Source of the DNA: Amaurobius ferox | Taxonomy: Eukaryota > Arthropoda > Arachnida > Araneae > Amaurobiidae | DNA length: 64,000 bases | Assembly: GCA_951213105.1 (NCBI GenBank) | Contig: OX578139.1 | Span: forward strand, 68,635,254 to 68,699,253 | Reading direction: 5' to 3' | In this document: one piece after another, positions 1 to 11,275 of the stretch | Layout: each line of letters opens with the position of its first letter | How positions within the stretch are numbered: the stretch's first letter is position 1 | Made by a program: the position numbers and the translations under genes | Notes under the pieces: model-generated | Databases searched by the model: none | What the model was told of the DNA's origin: nothing | What the model saw: only the letters and a program-made list of their open reading frames with translations

Positions 1-319
1 ACCAGGTTGACCTATAAGTGATTTATCTACCAAATTTTGTGAAATTTGGTATAAAAATTTTTCTGGTAAAGTGGATACAGGCAATTTTGGCTTGCTATTT
101 CTTTAAAAAATAGCAGGCTTTTTTATCCTGAATCGTACAAAAATCTAACCAGCTCTAGTGTCACACATATGTGACTTATCTACCAAATTTTATAAAATTT
201 GATCCATCAGTTTTGGAGTTAGAGTGGATAAATTCATTGCATAGGCGACACAAAGACAGACGGACACAAAGACACACACAATGTTTTGTTTATAGTTTAT
301 CATGTACTGCAGGGAAAGT
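1..319 (+). mobile_element. F1 element, 3' part (cut by window edge)
   Basis: It contains two F1 body units (CTACCAAATTTT, GAATCGTAC), a CA/GACA microsatellite at about 245-280 and the terminal CTGCAGGGAAAGT at 307-319. The segment between the microsatellite and the terminus is shortened and the usual terminal palindrome is incomplete. Confidence 0.8.
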
Positions 320-738
320 AATAATTCTACAACTGTTTTTCACAAAGTTTCTCTGGTTCAACATTGCATTCTGAGAAAAACTCGAAACTAACGAACTCTG
401 TTCAGAGTCTATTATTTCGGCTTTAGTTTTCAATTATTTGTTGCCATATATCCGCTGCGCTCCCGTATATGTACGGGGGATTTTGGATCTTTTATCTGCA
501 ACATGAGGGTCATTTTCAGCGGGATTAATGGCCAGCCGTATCCATTCTCTGCCTCATTTAGGATTTTCTCCAAAATCTGACGTCAATATTTGCTTGAATG
601 GAGAGACAAGGGAGCACTGGTAAAGAAATATAATGTTTTAGGGATCATGAATGCTTCGATGGAACTATAACTAGTAGTCTGAACTTCATATTTTAAAATT
701 TCTGCTTACATTTATTGTTAGTTTGACAGAAGATTTTT
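320..738. other. No feature seen
   Basis: Unassigned sequence between two F1 copies. It holds a CCCGTATATGTACGGGGG palindromic stretch at about 463-480 but no gene or repeat that I can place. Confidence 0.5.
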
Positions 739-1595
739 ACATTCCCTGCAATACATGGTAATGTATAGGGAAAGTATTGGAATCATGCCGAAAATCGCAA
801 CTCGAGTTTTTGACGGATCTACACGTTTCGGGACCTCTAGAACAAGAATACACTATTTTTAACGTGACGTCTGTGTGTGTGTCTGTCTGTCTGTGTATCT
901 GTCTGTTTATCTGTTTGTCTGTATCGAATCGTCTGTCTGTTTATTTGTTTGTCCACTCTAACTCAAACACTAATGAACCGAATTTCAGAATAATTTGGTA
1001 GGTAAATAACTTGTGTGTGATCCAAGTGCTAATTACTTTTTGGTACGATTCGGTAAAAAAGCAACCCGCCCTTTTTTGTAAAATGGCTCACAAAAATTTC
1101 ATGTATCCAAACTAGTTGAGATACTAATTAACTAAATTTCGCAAAATTTGGTAGATAAATTACCTGTGGGATACGTTGGTGCTGATTAAATTTTACTACA
1201 ATGTGGAGAAACGTAACCTGCCTTTATTTGGAAATGGCCCTCAAAAATCGTCAAAATCTAAAATAAAATACTACGTATGCTCAAATATATCAATTAAATG
1301 CTTATTTTATACATATTTTTTAACAATGCAAAGAATGAGATCAATCCCATTAGACTAATTTTAGCAGTTCTCTAGATATTTTATTTTTTCGCATTTACTC
1401 TGCATCACTGTAAAAAAAAAACGTCTAGTTAAAAACTGAGAACAAAAATTGATTTAAAAGTTTCAATTCAGAGTAATTTTAAATAATCGTGAGCGCTATT
1501 TTTGTGCAATTAAATCCAATACAATGAATGAAGAAATAGGGAACGTGAATATGAGTCGACAGAGAAAGTCATGTGCTGTCCACATCATATTTTTT
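739..1595 (-). mobile_element. F1 element, near full length
   Basis: The minus-strand copy opens (as read here) with the palindromic terminus TTCCCTGCAATACAT/ATGTATAGGGAAAGT (739-775). It continues through the GTCTGTCTGTCT microsatellite (about 870-960) and two body units, and ends with the reverse complement of the F1 5' hairpin, CATGTGCTGTCCACATCA. The frames reported in it are not genes. Confidence 0.88.
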
Positions 1596-1792
1596 GTTTC
1601 TCTTTCAATACAACACACGCTAATGTAACGGAGTCAGTATTGGAATGTGATGTCCAGCAGCGGGTGAGGCAGCCGTGGTTATCTGAGGGTCACTCACTTG
1701 ACCGGTATCCCTTGTTTTTCGAGCTGAGAGTCGGTTACTTGCTTTCCCGAAAAACTATTTTTAATCGTTCTACTGTATTACGTTCTTCTTTT

Positions 1793-2050
1793 AACACTTT
1801 CCGAAGAAGTTGAAAAGTATTTATTACTTTGTTCGTTCTGTCTGCCTGTCTGTTCGTTCGCACGGTAATTGCCGTAAAAATGGCTTTATCAAAATGAAAT
1901 TTTAGCATGTTGTTGAGACGGTCTGTGGAACATATGAGAATGTAAATGAATAATATCGACGAATTAGTTTTGGATTGAACCCGGGTTCAAAAAGTGAAAT
2001 ACATTGAACCCTATGGGATCAAATTTTTCAAACATTTTTTAAGCGAAGTG
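1793..2050 (-). mobile_element. F3 element, 3' end fragment
   Basis: It shows the reversed terminal AACACTTT, the CTGTCTGCCTGTCTG microsatellite, GAACCCGGGTTC (a palindrome conserved in F3) and CATTGAACCCTATGGGA. It is truncated after AAGCGAAG. Confidence 0.85.
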
Positions 2051-2309
2051 TTGCACGACATGTTGACATTTCGGAGGCAAACGTCAGTCAAGTTAATAAG
2101 CGCTTCAAATGCAGCGTGTAAGTAAATAATACGTTCACGAGAACCAATGGAAACTCATACATATATAAGCAGCGTACTTTCCCTCCAGCACCAAGAACAA
2201 ATCAAGAGGTTGTATGATATCACATGGGGAATGAAAAAGTGTGTTCCCACAGAGGGTCTGACGAACATCAGAGATTCGATGTTTAAACAGAATGCAGTCA
2301 AAAAGTATC

Positions 2310-3597
2310 AAGAAAGATCAATCATGCTTAAAGCATTGATTGTGAAGCACTTTCCAACTTCAATGCAATTTTATTTAAATATCTCTAAAATGCAATACAT
2401 TCCTAAGTAATATTTTAAAACTTATCACAATACTACATTAATTTATTATATTTTAAAACTTAAACCTTCATCGAAGATATAAACTTCATTCAAATGACGG
2501 CATTGAAATATAAATTGCCTGGTTTAAACATCTCTAAAATGCGATACATTCCTAGGTAGTATATTAAAAATCATCATAACACTACAATAATTGATTATAT
2601 TTGAACTTCATCGAAACCAACTGACGTTCATTTAAATAACGTCATAGAAAAAATAACACGCCTGGCTCTCTCTATAAAAGCAGCATTTCATTCATAACAT
2701 TTTCCCATTAATTTCATTCATCACAGTACTAAAATAATTTATTTTATTTAAAGAAACTTAAAACCATGGAGCTACAAATAATTAAACTCAATGCTAAAAC
2801 TTCATCGAAAAAAATCGTCCTTCTCTTTAAAAAATCAATGAATATTTCACTCATATCAGCTATGCAGACTCCATGAGCTAAATACTTTTGCGTTAAAAAA
2901 ATACAGCAATACTTATACAACTCATCCTGCATATTTTGCTGTCTACATTTTACATAAATGAAAAATAGGTTTCGTTGTAGAAATAATCAAATTTGGATGA
3001 TCATTTTGACTCAAATATATTGTCATTGCGTTGTTTCCGTATGTAGATGCACAGAATTTATGCAAAAATAAAGCGGTTTTAGGACGAATACAACACTTAA
3101 TATGAATTAAAAAGAACTTTAAAACACACGAGTTTGAGACAAAATGGATTCCATATTTTATTTTGAAGTGGCTCACGTGATCTTTTCATATCACGTTCAC
3201 GTGATCGATTCATATAATATTTTAATTTTTATTTAAAGAACTACTGAATATATTTTGCTGAATTTTTTTTATACATTTTATGGAATAATTTATATATTAC
3301 CTAAAATTTTCGAAGCAATTTGTCAATTTTAAATCCGCTTAAAAAATGTTTGAAAAATTAGGTCCCATAGGTTCAATGTATTTCATTTATTCCACCCGGG
3401 TTCAATCCAAAACTAATTGGGTGATATCATTCATTTATATTCCCATAGATCCTACAGACCGTCTAAACAACATACTAAAATTTCATTTTGATTAAGTCAT
3501 TTTTACGGCAGTTATCGTGCTAACGGACAGGCAGACAGACAGACAGACAGAATGAACAAAGTCATAAACACTTTTCAACTTTGTGGTAAACTGTTAA
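2310..3597 (+). mobile_element. F3 element, near full length
   Basis: It opens AAGAAAGATCAATCATGCTT (5' hairpin), followed by the subterminal AGCACTTTCCAAC. Three related units (GCGATACATTCCT and similar) come next, a TATAAAAG site at about 2673, and the paired CACGTGATC sites near 3175-3205. Then come a GACAGACAGACAGACA tract and a terminal near-palindrome AACACTTTTCAACTTTGTGG. The CRE-like site is altered to TAACGTCA in this copy. Confidence 0.88.
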
Positions 3598-4009
3598 AAA
3601 GCTCCAACTCCTTTCTTTTTTTGTTACGAGAGTGCGTCTAAATACTACGGTGGCATCACGAAGAGCACCCTGACATAATTAGACGAAATTGTGCCATCAA
3701 TAATCAAATCACTGATAGTAATAATATTCAGCACTAATGCACTGTCAGCAGAACAAATGCTGGAGGATAGCAGCGTGTTCGCTGATGATTTTATAAGTGG
3801 AAAAGAGAATAATTGCATATCGATTATCAGACAGTGCCACTTCACGCTTAGTGTTGCACTGCATTTAATACAATTGTGCTCTGATGAATTCAACCGCTTT
3901 TAAGCAAACTGAGGTAACCAATCATTTTTCCCATGAGAACTTAAAACTGAACATAATACTGGATTTGCTTAAGATAACCTATAAATGTGTTTATGTAATA
4001 TTAATTATC

Positions 4010-4015
<6 letters not shown>
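3598..4015. other. No gene seen
   Basis: Open frames on both strands overlap at 3645-3903 but neither resembles a known family. Stop-free stretches of this length are expected by chance. Confidence 0.4.
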
Positions 4016-4081
<66 letters not shown>

Positions 4082-4091
4082 CGCGTGTGTG
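4016..4091. repeat. Compound microsatellite (TA)n(TG)n(CG)n(TG)n
   Basis: A run of TA followed by about 15 TG, five CG and further TG. The Tyr-Ile-Cys-Val frame across it is an artefact. Confidence 0.95.
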
Positions 4092-4141
4092 TATCTAAAT
4101 TAATTTTAATGATTGCATTTTATGCCTTAATCAAGAAATAT

Positions 4142-5078
4142 AAAAAATCTGATGGGGGCAGCACATGACTTTCCCTGCAGATTTAAATTCATATTTTCTT
4201 TATGTTTTAATAATTCATTAGATTGAGTTTAAATGCACGAAATAACACTAAATTTGCACGTTTAATTCAATTTTTGTTTTTATGCAGTTATATGTTTTTA
4301 TAACAAAAATGCAAAAAATCTCAAATATCTTGAGAACGGTTAGTCCTAAAGTATAATGGGGTGTGTTATATTATTTTCCTCGTTAAAAATTGCGTATAAA
4401 ACCAGGATTTAATTAATACATTTCCGTTTTTTTTTAGATTTTTGCGATTTTTGCGGGGCATTTCGTAAAACGAGGCTGGTCGCTATTTTCCGAATCGTAC
4501 CAAAATCGAATCAGCACTAGAGTGTCCCACAAGTAACTTATCTACCAACTATTGGGAAATTTGGTCAATTAGTATTTTAGCTAGGGTGGATACATGACAT
4601 TTTTGCGGGCCATTTCGTAAAAAAAGGCAGGTTCTTCATTTCCGAATCGTCCCAAATTCTAATCAGCACCAGAGTATCCAACAAGTAACTTGTCTACCAA
4701 ATTTTGTGAAATTTGGTAAATTAGTACTTTAGCTAGAGCGAATAAATGAAATTTTTACGGGTCATTTCACATAAAAGGGTGGGTTTTGTTTTTACGAATC
4801 GTACCAAAAACTAAACTAGCACCAGGGTCGCATCCACGTGACTTACCTGCCAAATTTTCTGAAATTCGGTCCATTAATTTTTGAGTTAGAGTGGATACAT
4901 ACATTGCACAGACAGACAGACAGACAGACAGATAGACGCACACACAGACGTCACGCTAAAAATATTTTGTTTAGTGTTCTAGAGATCTCGAAACGTGTAG
5001 ATCCGTCGAAAACTCGAGTTACGATTTTTGACATGATTCCAATAGTTTTCCTATACATTACCATGTATTGCAGGAAAA
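4142..5078 (+). mobile_element. F1 element, full length with three body units
   Basis: It starts at AAAAAATCTGATGGGGGCAG and the subterminal ACTTTCCCTGCAG. The box GAGAACGGTTAGTCCTA lies at about 4333. Three tandem units of about 165 bp follow, each with CATTTCGTAAAA, GAATCGT, and CTACCAAATTTT-type segments. A CAGACAGACAGACAGA tract precedes GACGTCACGC. It ends in the palindromic terminus at about 5048-5078, with GGAAAAT in place of GGGAAAGT. Confidence 0.9.
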
Positions 5079-5250
5079 TTAAAAGTTAAAGAATTAATCA
5101 ATTCAAATGTGAGTAATTGTTTTATGTGTTGAGCGTTATTCCTCAGTATGCGAGGGCCGGGAGTTTTCGTACTCCACCCTAAGTGACGGCATTAAAGGTA
5201 AGTCTTTTAATTTAAATAATGGTAAGAACGAGTTACCTTATGACACGAAG

Positions 5251-6260
5251 TTAAAATTTACACATTGCTTTGAAAATTTTAGAAAATATTCAAATTATCC
5301 CATAAAATATACAAAAAAAAATGTCAGCAAAATATGTTCTGTTACTTTTCAAATAAAATTTAAAATAGTAATTAATCCATATTATGTGAAGAGATCACTT
5401 GACCCACTTTAAAATAAAATATGGCATCCATCTTCTCTTCCCAGTTGTTGTTGTTGAGACCGAGACCGTCCGATCTACCAGAAAGGTGTAAGGTAACTGT
5501 TTGGACGGCCCGGAAGTGCCACCCAATTTAGACCGGAATCCAGTGGGGGAGGCATCCACAGGGACCATACCCTCCTTCCCCTACCTCCAACCTCTGGGAA
5601 GGACTTACGGACCCACATGTTTAACGTGATCATACTCCGCATGAACACGGCGGCAGTTGTGGCAGCGTGCAAATCCAGCGCGTAAACCACCGGGCTACCG
5701 TCCCCGAAATGTGCCAACAGCACGCGGTGTTCTCTTCCCAGTGTAAAAATCGTGATTTTTAAAGTTCTTTTACATTTACATTAGTCTGGAATTCGTCCTA
5801 AAACCGCTTTATTTTTGCGTATTTTCAGTGCGTCCGTATTCTGCGCCAACGCAAAGATACTAATATTTTTGGTTTAAATAATCATCAGAGTTTGATTATT
5901 TCTACAAGGAAACCTAAATTTAATGGATGCAGAATGTAAACAAGTAACAAGTGACAAGATGAGTTGTATACGAATTGCTGATTTTTTTCTCTTCAAATTA
6001 TTTAGGTCTGGAGTCTGAAATAAAAGTGATATGAGTGGAACATTCATTGCTTTACATAGAGAGCCAGACACGATTTATATTTATATGCCGTCGTTTAAAG
6101 AAATCTAAGTTTTCAAATATAATAAATTATTTTAGTACTGTGATAATTCAAAATATATCAGCGCTGAATGTATCGCATTTTAAATATGCTTAAATAAAGT
6201 TGCATTTCAGTGGGAAAGTGTTTCATAATCAATACTTTATGCATGATTGATCTCTCTTAT
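5251..6260 (-). mobile_element. F3 element, 3'-truncated, interrupted by a SINE
   Basis: The minus-strand F3 sequence runs from AAAATTTACACATTGCTT to GCATGATTGATCTCTCTT at 6260 (5' hairpin). The microsatellite and 3' palindrome are missing. A SINE (5445-5729) is inserted at ATGGCATCCATC. It is more diverged than the copies at 14-20 kb. Confidence 0.85.
5445..5729 (-). mobile_element. SINE copy, 5S head truncated, nested in an F3 element
   Basis: This minus-strand copy of the same SINE body has a GTTGTTGTTGTTG (reverse CAA) tail at 5445. Its head is cut to the last 22 bases of the 5S part (GAGAACACCGCGTGCTGTTGGC in two pieces), followed by the tRNA-like A region. The 12-bp direct repeat TTCTCTTCCCAG flanks it at 5433-5444 and 5730-5741. 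It sits inside the minus-strand F3 copy at 5251-6260, so it is younger than that copy. Confidence 0.88.
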
Positions 6261-6479
6261 TGTATAAGAGTAACTGGATAAATGCGTGAACAGAGGTTAC
6301 AAACAGAAAACAACAAAAAAATTGTGCAAATGCATTAAAAGTTTCAAATATACTAAGAATTTTTTTCGAAATACCGTTATATTACGGGTCGGATAATCAG
6401 GTTACACACTACGAGCTCAGATTGTGTTGCAGATCAACAATTGTTTGTTGCAGGTGTACGTCGGGTCAATGCAGAGGAC

Positions 6480-6935
6480 TAAAATATTCTGGAACAGGGT
6501 AAAAATATGGACGAATTTTCCACGAATTTATACACTTCGAGCACTCTGAAATACGAAAAATAAATTTTTAACGTCACATTTGTTGTGTGAGTGTATGTGT
6601 GTTGTGTGTGCATATGTGGTGTGCGTATGTGTATGTAGGTGTGTTGCAAGTGCATTTTCTGTGCGTTGTGTGTGTAGGTGTGTTGTATGTGCGTTGTGCA
6701 TGTATGTGTGCTGTGTGTGTATGTTGTGCGTGTGTTTGTATGTTGTGTATACATGTGCGTGTGTCTATCTGTCTGGGCAATGTATGTATTCACTTATGCT
6801 CAAAAACTCTCCGACTATATTTTATCAAATTTAGTATTTAAGTCACTTATGCGTTATCCGGTTGCTAATTAGACTTTGTTCCAATAGAGAAAGTTGGACT
6901 TGTCATTTGTTTCGAAATAGCTCAAGATAATAGAC
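6480..6935 (-). mobile_element. F1-related element, diverged, with expanded TG tract
   Basis: It aligns to F1 in GGACGAATTTTCCACG, TACGAAAAATAAATTTTTAACGTCAC and the region after the microsatellite (CACTTATGCTCAAAAACT, ATCAAATTTAGTATTT). The microsatellite has grown to about 190 bp of TGTG/TATG/TGCG repeats (6580-6770), which generates long Cys-Val and His-Thr frames on both strands that are not genes. Confidence 0.65.
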
Positions 6936-7509
6936 ATAATGTGAAATAAAAGACAGAATACAGCAATGAATTTATGTATGCACTCAGCAGTCTAGAAATT
7001 TTTAGTAGATAAAAGCCATATTCCCTGTCAGCCAGGTAAAACGTGTAGAAATGTTTTTGTAACATTATAATTGCTTGTATCAACACAGAATTTGAAAACA
7101 AAGAACAGTTAATCTATCATTTTATGAACTAAACTTTTTTCTGTTAATTAGGATTTAAACAAACATCATTAAGTGCACTCACATATAGGACAGACTTGTT
7201 TGATCATTAATAAATATATATTTGCAAAGTGTTAAATATATATTTTTAAACATGTCTAACTTTTAAGAAGTTGATTAAATTTGAAATTCATCAAACATTA
7301 TTTTTCTATGTTGCGTAAGACCTGTCATTTTCATTTAGTATTATGCTATTGTAGTCTAACTGTTGTAATAACATTAATTAGTGTTCGAGGTAAACATTTA
7401 AACCACTCATTAAACGTTTACTTTTATGTACACTCACCCTTTTTTCATAAAATAAACTTTTAAAATTGCTACATCTACTATAACTGCAAATGGTTTTAGG
7501 AACGCAAAC
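6936..7509. other. No feature seen
   Basis: AT-rich sequence between F1 copies without recognisable coding or repeat structure. Confidence 0.5.
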
Positions 7510-8128
7510 AAAAAATTCTGATGTGGGCAGCACATGACTTTCCCTGCAGACTCATATTCACGTTCTCTTTATGTCTCAAATAATTCATTATATTGAGTTT
7601 AATTGCACAAAATATTACCCATATTTATTTAAAATTACTCCGAATGTGCACTTTTAAATCAATTTTCATTCTCATTAGGGTAACTTGATTTATTTTCCAA
7701 GGTAGGGTAGCGAAACTGCGAAAAACCTAAAACATCTCGAGAACGGTTAGTCCTAGTGCAATGGCGTTAGTCTTATTCTTTTTAACGTTAAAAATTAAAA
7801 CAAGCATGTAATTGATATATATAAGCATGCGTAGTTTTTATTTTAGATTTTGACGATTTTTGCGGGCCATTTCGCAAAAAAGGCAGGTTTTTTTTTTCGA
7901 ATCGTACCAAAATGTAATCAGCACCAGGGTAACCTACAAGTGACTTATCTACTTTTCGAGTTAAAGTGGATATACATACATTACACAGACACACAGACGT
8001 CACGCCAAAAATAGTTTTTCGTATTCTAGAGGTCCCAAAACGTGTAGATCCGTCAGAATTTCGAGTTGCGATGTTTGGCATGATTTCAATACTTTCCCTA
8101 TACATTACCATGCATTGCAGGGAAAGTA
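7510..8128 (+). mobile_element. F1 element, short form with one body unit
   Basis: It has the 5' hairpin ATGTGGGCAGCACAT and ACTTTCCCTGCAG at 7520-7550, GAGAACGGTTAGTCCTAG at about 7738, one body unit, a short ACACAGACACACAGAC tract and a complete palindromic terminus ending GCAGGGAAAGT at 8127. A comparison with 4142-5078 shows that unit number varies between copies. Confidence 0.9.
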
Positions 8129-8170
8129 AAATGTATAACAATTCCATGTGTGAGCGAAAAATTTGTGCAC

Positions 8171-8182
8171 ACTCTTTTGGTG
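8171..8182 (+). repeat. Left target-site duplication of the 5S SINE
   Basis: ACTCTTTTGGTG is repeated exactly at 8564-8575 after the CAA tail. This shows the element inserted by target-primed retroposition. Confidence 0.9.
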
Positions 8183-8563
8183 GCGCCAGCGGCCCTACCG
8201 TGCTTATAACACCGGTTCTCCTTAGATCACCGAAGTCAAGCAGCATCGGGCGCGGTTAGTACTTGGGTCGGCGACCACCTGAGAACACCGCGTCCTGTTG
8301 GCACATTTCGGGCGCGGTAGCCCGGTGGTTTGCGCGCTGGATTTACACGCTGCCACAACTGTTCATGCGGAGTACGATCACGTTAAACATGTGGGTCCGT
8401 AAGTCCTTCCGAGAGGTTGGTGGTAGGGGAAGGAGGGTACGGTCCCTGTGGATGCCTCCCCCACTGGGTTCCGGTCTAAATTGGGTGGCACTTCCCGCCC
8501 AACCAAACAGTTACCTTACACCTTTCTGGTAAGTCGGACGGGCTGGGTCTCAACAACAACAAC
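8183..8563 (+). mobile_element. Full-length composite SINE (5S head, tRNA remnant, body, CAA tail)
   Basis: This retroposon is bounded by the 12-bp target duplication ACTCTTTTGGTG at 8171-8182 and 8564-8575. Order: a 5S rRNA-derived head (8185-8302), a short link, a tRNA-like A-box region (TAGCCCGGTGG, about 8318-8328), then a body of about 200 bp shared with three other copies here and a (CAA)n tail. SINEs are transcribed by RNA polymerase III from the head and moved by a partner LINE. The tRNA part stops before a B box, so the 5S internal promoter is the likely driver. The partner LINE is not identifiable from this window. Confidence 0.88.
8185..8302 (+). rRNA. 5S rRNA-derived SINE head (not a free-standing 5S gene)
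   Basis: These 118 bases follow the 5S rRNA layout from end to end. GCCAGC at the start pairs with GTTGGC at the end as helix I. The internal control region is recognisable in GATCACCGAAGTCAAGCAGC and GCGGTTAGTACTTGGGTC, and GAGAACACCGCGTCCTG closes it. The sequence is arthropod-like by recollection of the family. It lies directly after a target duplication and fuses into the SINE body. The minus copy at 5445-5729 has the same junction, so I read it as a SINE head, with changes such as TTGGGTCGGCGAC that a functional 5S would probably not carry. Confidence 0.85.
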
Positions 8564-8575
8564 ACTCTTTTGGTG
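8564..8575 (+). repeat. Right target-site duplication of the 5S SINE
   Basis: Exact repeat of ACTCTTTTGGTG following the CAA tail. The match may extend two bases into the tail (AC), which is ambiguous. Confidence 0.9.
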
Positions 8576-8812
8576 AAATGTAGTAAAATGATGTTTGAGG
8601 AAGATACAATTTTGAACTATATGAATTACACAGAGATACTGACATAATTAAATACATTAAAATTAACAGAATGCAATGAACAGGACATTGCTCAGTTTGG
8701 AGGCTAAAAGAATGACAAAAACAGTTTTTATGTCCATGTCGGAAAAGACATAGATGACAAGAAATTGACGCGGATTGATTATATGGACAAGGACTTTGAG
8801 TTGTTAACTATT

Positions 8813-9816
8813 AACAAGAAAGCTCAATCATGCATGAAGCATTGATTATGAAACACTTTCCAAATGAAATGCAATTGCTGCAATTTTATTTACACATCTC
8901 TAAAATGAAAATGTATTCGGCGCTTATATATTTAAAACCATCACAGGACTACAATAATTTATTATATTTGAAAACTTAAAACTTCATTGAGGAAAATAAA
9001 CTTCATTCAAATGACGTCATCGAAATATAAATCATCTGGCTGGCTCTCTATATAGAAGCAGTGAATATTTTATTCATATCACTTTTATTCCAGACTCATC
9101 CAGAGCTAATTAATCTTGCGTGAAAAAAAATCAGCATTTCCTATACAACTCATCTTACAATCACTGGCTTACATTCTGCGTTTATCAAAATTAGGCTTTC
9201 TTGTAGAAATAATCAAAGTTTGATGATCATTTAAACTCAAATAATGTAATTGAGTTGACACAGAATACAGATGCACAGAAAATACGAAACAAAAGCGGTT
9301 TCAGGACGGATGCAACACTAAATATAAATTTAAAAGAACTTAAAAAATCACGATCACTGGGGAAAAAAATGGATGCTATATTTCATTTTGAAGTGAGTCA
9401 CGTGATCTTTTCATATTATATGGGTGTAATTATTATTTTAATTTCTATTTAAAAAACTACCAAATATATATTTTCTGAAATCTTTTTTATATATTTTATT
9501 GTATATTTTGTATATTTCCTAAACTTTTCGAAGCAATTTGTGAATTTTAACTTCTCTCAAAAAATGTTTGAAAAATTAAGTCCCAAGGGTCAATCTCAAG
9601 GGTATTGTAATTTTCAACCCGGGTTCAATCCAAAACTTATTGGGTGATATTATTTATTTACATTCCCATATAACCCACAGACCGTCTCAACAACATATTA
9701 AAATTTCATTTTGATGAAGTTACTTTCACTGCAGTTATCGTGCGAACAACAGATAGGCAGGCAGACAGAATGAACAAAGTCATAAGCACTTTTCAACTGT
9801 GTTGGAAAGTGTTAAA
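8813..9816 (+). mobile_element. F3 element, shorter form
   Basis: It has 5' AACAAGAAAGCTCAATCATG, TGACGTCA at about 9014, CTATATAGAAG at the TATA position, one GTCACGTGATC site, GGCAGGCAGACAG and terminal AACTGTGTTGGAAAGTGTT. One of the early tandem units is missing compared with the 13963 copy. Confidence 0.85.
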
Positions 9817-10558
9817 ACTTGGAGAAGCATTGTTTCAGGAGGAACAGTTTGGAAGACCTTTCTGGGGAAGGCCAAGGCTGCAATGGACTGTTTAGTCGTT
9901 GACGATGATGAAACACAAAATTGAGAACAGAAATAAATATGTTGGTGTAACATAACAATAAAGGAAGATATAAAAAATGCAAATATTTAAAACACGATTA
10001 ATATAGAAAAATATGAAGACCATGGGAATTTTTTTTGCTATCAATGAAAAATTATGTACTGCAAAACATCTGTAAATTAATCATGGAGTTTAGATGACCA
10101 TACACAAACGTATTTTACCAAACAGTAAAATGAATCGTGATCCCGGCAGTGAAGGAAGTGAGTAAACCCATCATTCACTGAGTCACAAAAGCTATCTTCC
10201 CCACAAACAGAAAGACATCAGGCTGATTAATCCCCCGTTCTATAATGGACAGCGAGTTTGATAAGGTAGGGGTTTAGTGGTATAAAGTAAGGTGAGGTAA
10301 GGTGAAGTAAGGGGTTAGTGGCACTAAACTGTGGTTCATCGTGTCATATGCAATTTCTAATTATCATTTCTGCATTTCCAAAATGGATTTTGTATCTCGT
10401 GGAGTTTTAGAAGCAGATGGAAAGTCGTAATAGAAATAATATATTGCTTTGTTGACAGTTTTTGTATATCTAATAACATATCGTAAAAAAAAAAAATCAG
10501 CGGTGACTCCAGTTCGATTTGGCCGACATGCTTTTACGTGAATATCGTCTTGTAATAT
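9817..10558. other. No gene seen
   Basis: It contains only the small GGTAAG minisatellite listed separately. Confidence 0.5.
10275..10318 (+). repeat. Short GGTAAG-type minisatellite
   Basis: A handful of AAGTAAGGTGAGGTAAGGTG-like units in otherwise featureless sequence. Confidence 0.6.
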
Positions 10559-11275
10559 AAAAAAAATCTGATGTGGGCAGCACATGACTTTCCCGGCAGA
10601 TTCAAATTCATTTTTTCGTTATTTCTTTAAGAACTCATTAAGTTGAGTTTAATTGCACAAAATGGCATTAATTTGCATTTTTAATTAAATTTCTGCTTTT
10701 ATTTGGTAATTGGACATTTTTCCAAAGGCGGCATAAAAAATGCGAAAAATCTCAAATATCTCGATAACGGATTACTCGAAATCTCTCAAATATCTCTATA
10801 CATTGAGATTGACATTGACATATATATTGAGATATATATATCTTTGAGATATAATATATCTCAAATATCTCTATATAAATATATCAAATATCTCAAATAT
10901 CAAATATCTCAAATATCTAATATCTCAAATATCTAGCGAAAAATCTCAAATATCTCGATACGGAGATCCTAGAGTAATGGAGTTGTTCTTATTATTTTTC
11001 TAGTTAAGAATTACGTATAAAATAAGCATTTAATTGATACATTTGTACATACGTAGTCTTTTTTTAGACATTGGCGATTTTTGCGGGTCATTTCGTAAAA
11101 AAAGGCAGGTTGTTCTTTTCCGAATCGTATCAAAATCTAATCAAGCACTAGAGTATCTCACATGTGATTTATCTACCAAATTTTGAGAAATTTGGTCATT
11201 TTGCATTTCAGCTAGAGTGAATATATGAGATTTTTGCGGGCCATTTCGCAAAAAAAGGCGGGTTCTTTTTTTTAA
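10559..11275 (+). mobile_element. F1 element, 3'-truncated, with internal minisatellite
   Basis: It has an intact 5' hairpin and a subterminal ACTTTCCCGGCAG. Between two copies of the CTCGATA(AC)GG box lies an expansion of TCTCAAATA-type units (about 10750-10950). Body units follow until GGCGGGTTCTTTTTTTT, after which the match to F1 stops at about 11275. No 3' palindrome is present. Confidence 0.85.
10750..10950 (+). repeat. TCTCAAATA minisatellite born inside F1
   Basis: Many degenerate 8-13 bp units (TCTCAAATA, TCTCTATA, TTGAGATA and their complements) occur. Other F1 copies have a single AATCTCAAATATCTCGAGAA at this place, so the array grew inside this copy. Confidence 0.8.

Noticed and set aside
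1571..1813. 80-codon frame
   Set aside because: It joins the reversed F1 5' hairpin to an F3 fragment. No domain.
6479..6872. Cys/Val-rich and His/Thr-rich frames on both strands
   Set aside because: They translate a TGTG/TATG microsatellite inside an F1-like element. Repeats of this kind give stop-free frames on both strands.
8185..8302. Functional 5S rRNA gene
   Set aside because: It lies inside target duplications and is fused to a SINE body, with changes in the internal control region. No T-run terminator follows the 5S part.
8263..8532. 89-codon frame across the SINE body, also seen in the 5475-5723 and 38521-38787 copies
   Set aside because: It recurs only because the SINE copies share sequence. 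It spans the 5S-tRNA junction and non-coding body, so conservation reflects repeat identity, not protein function.
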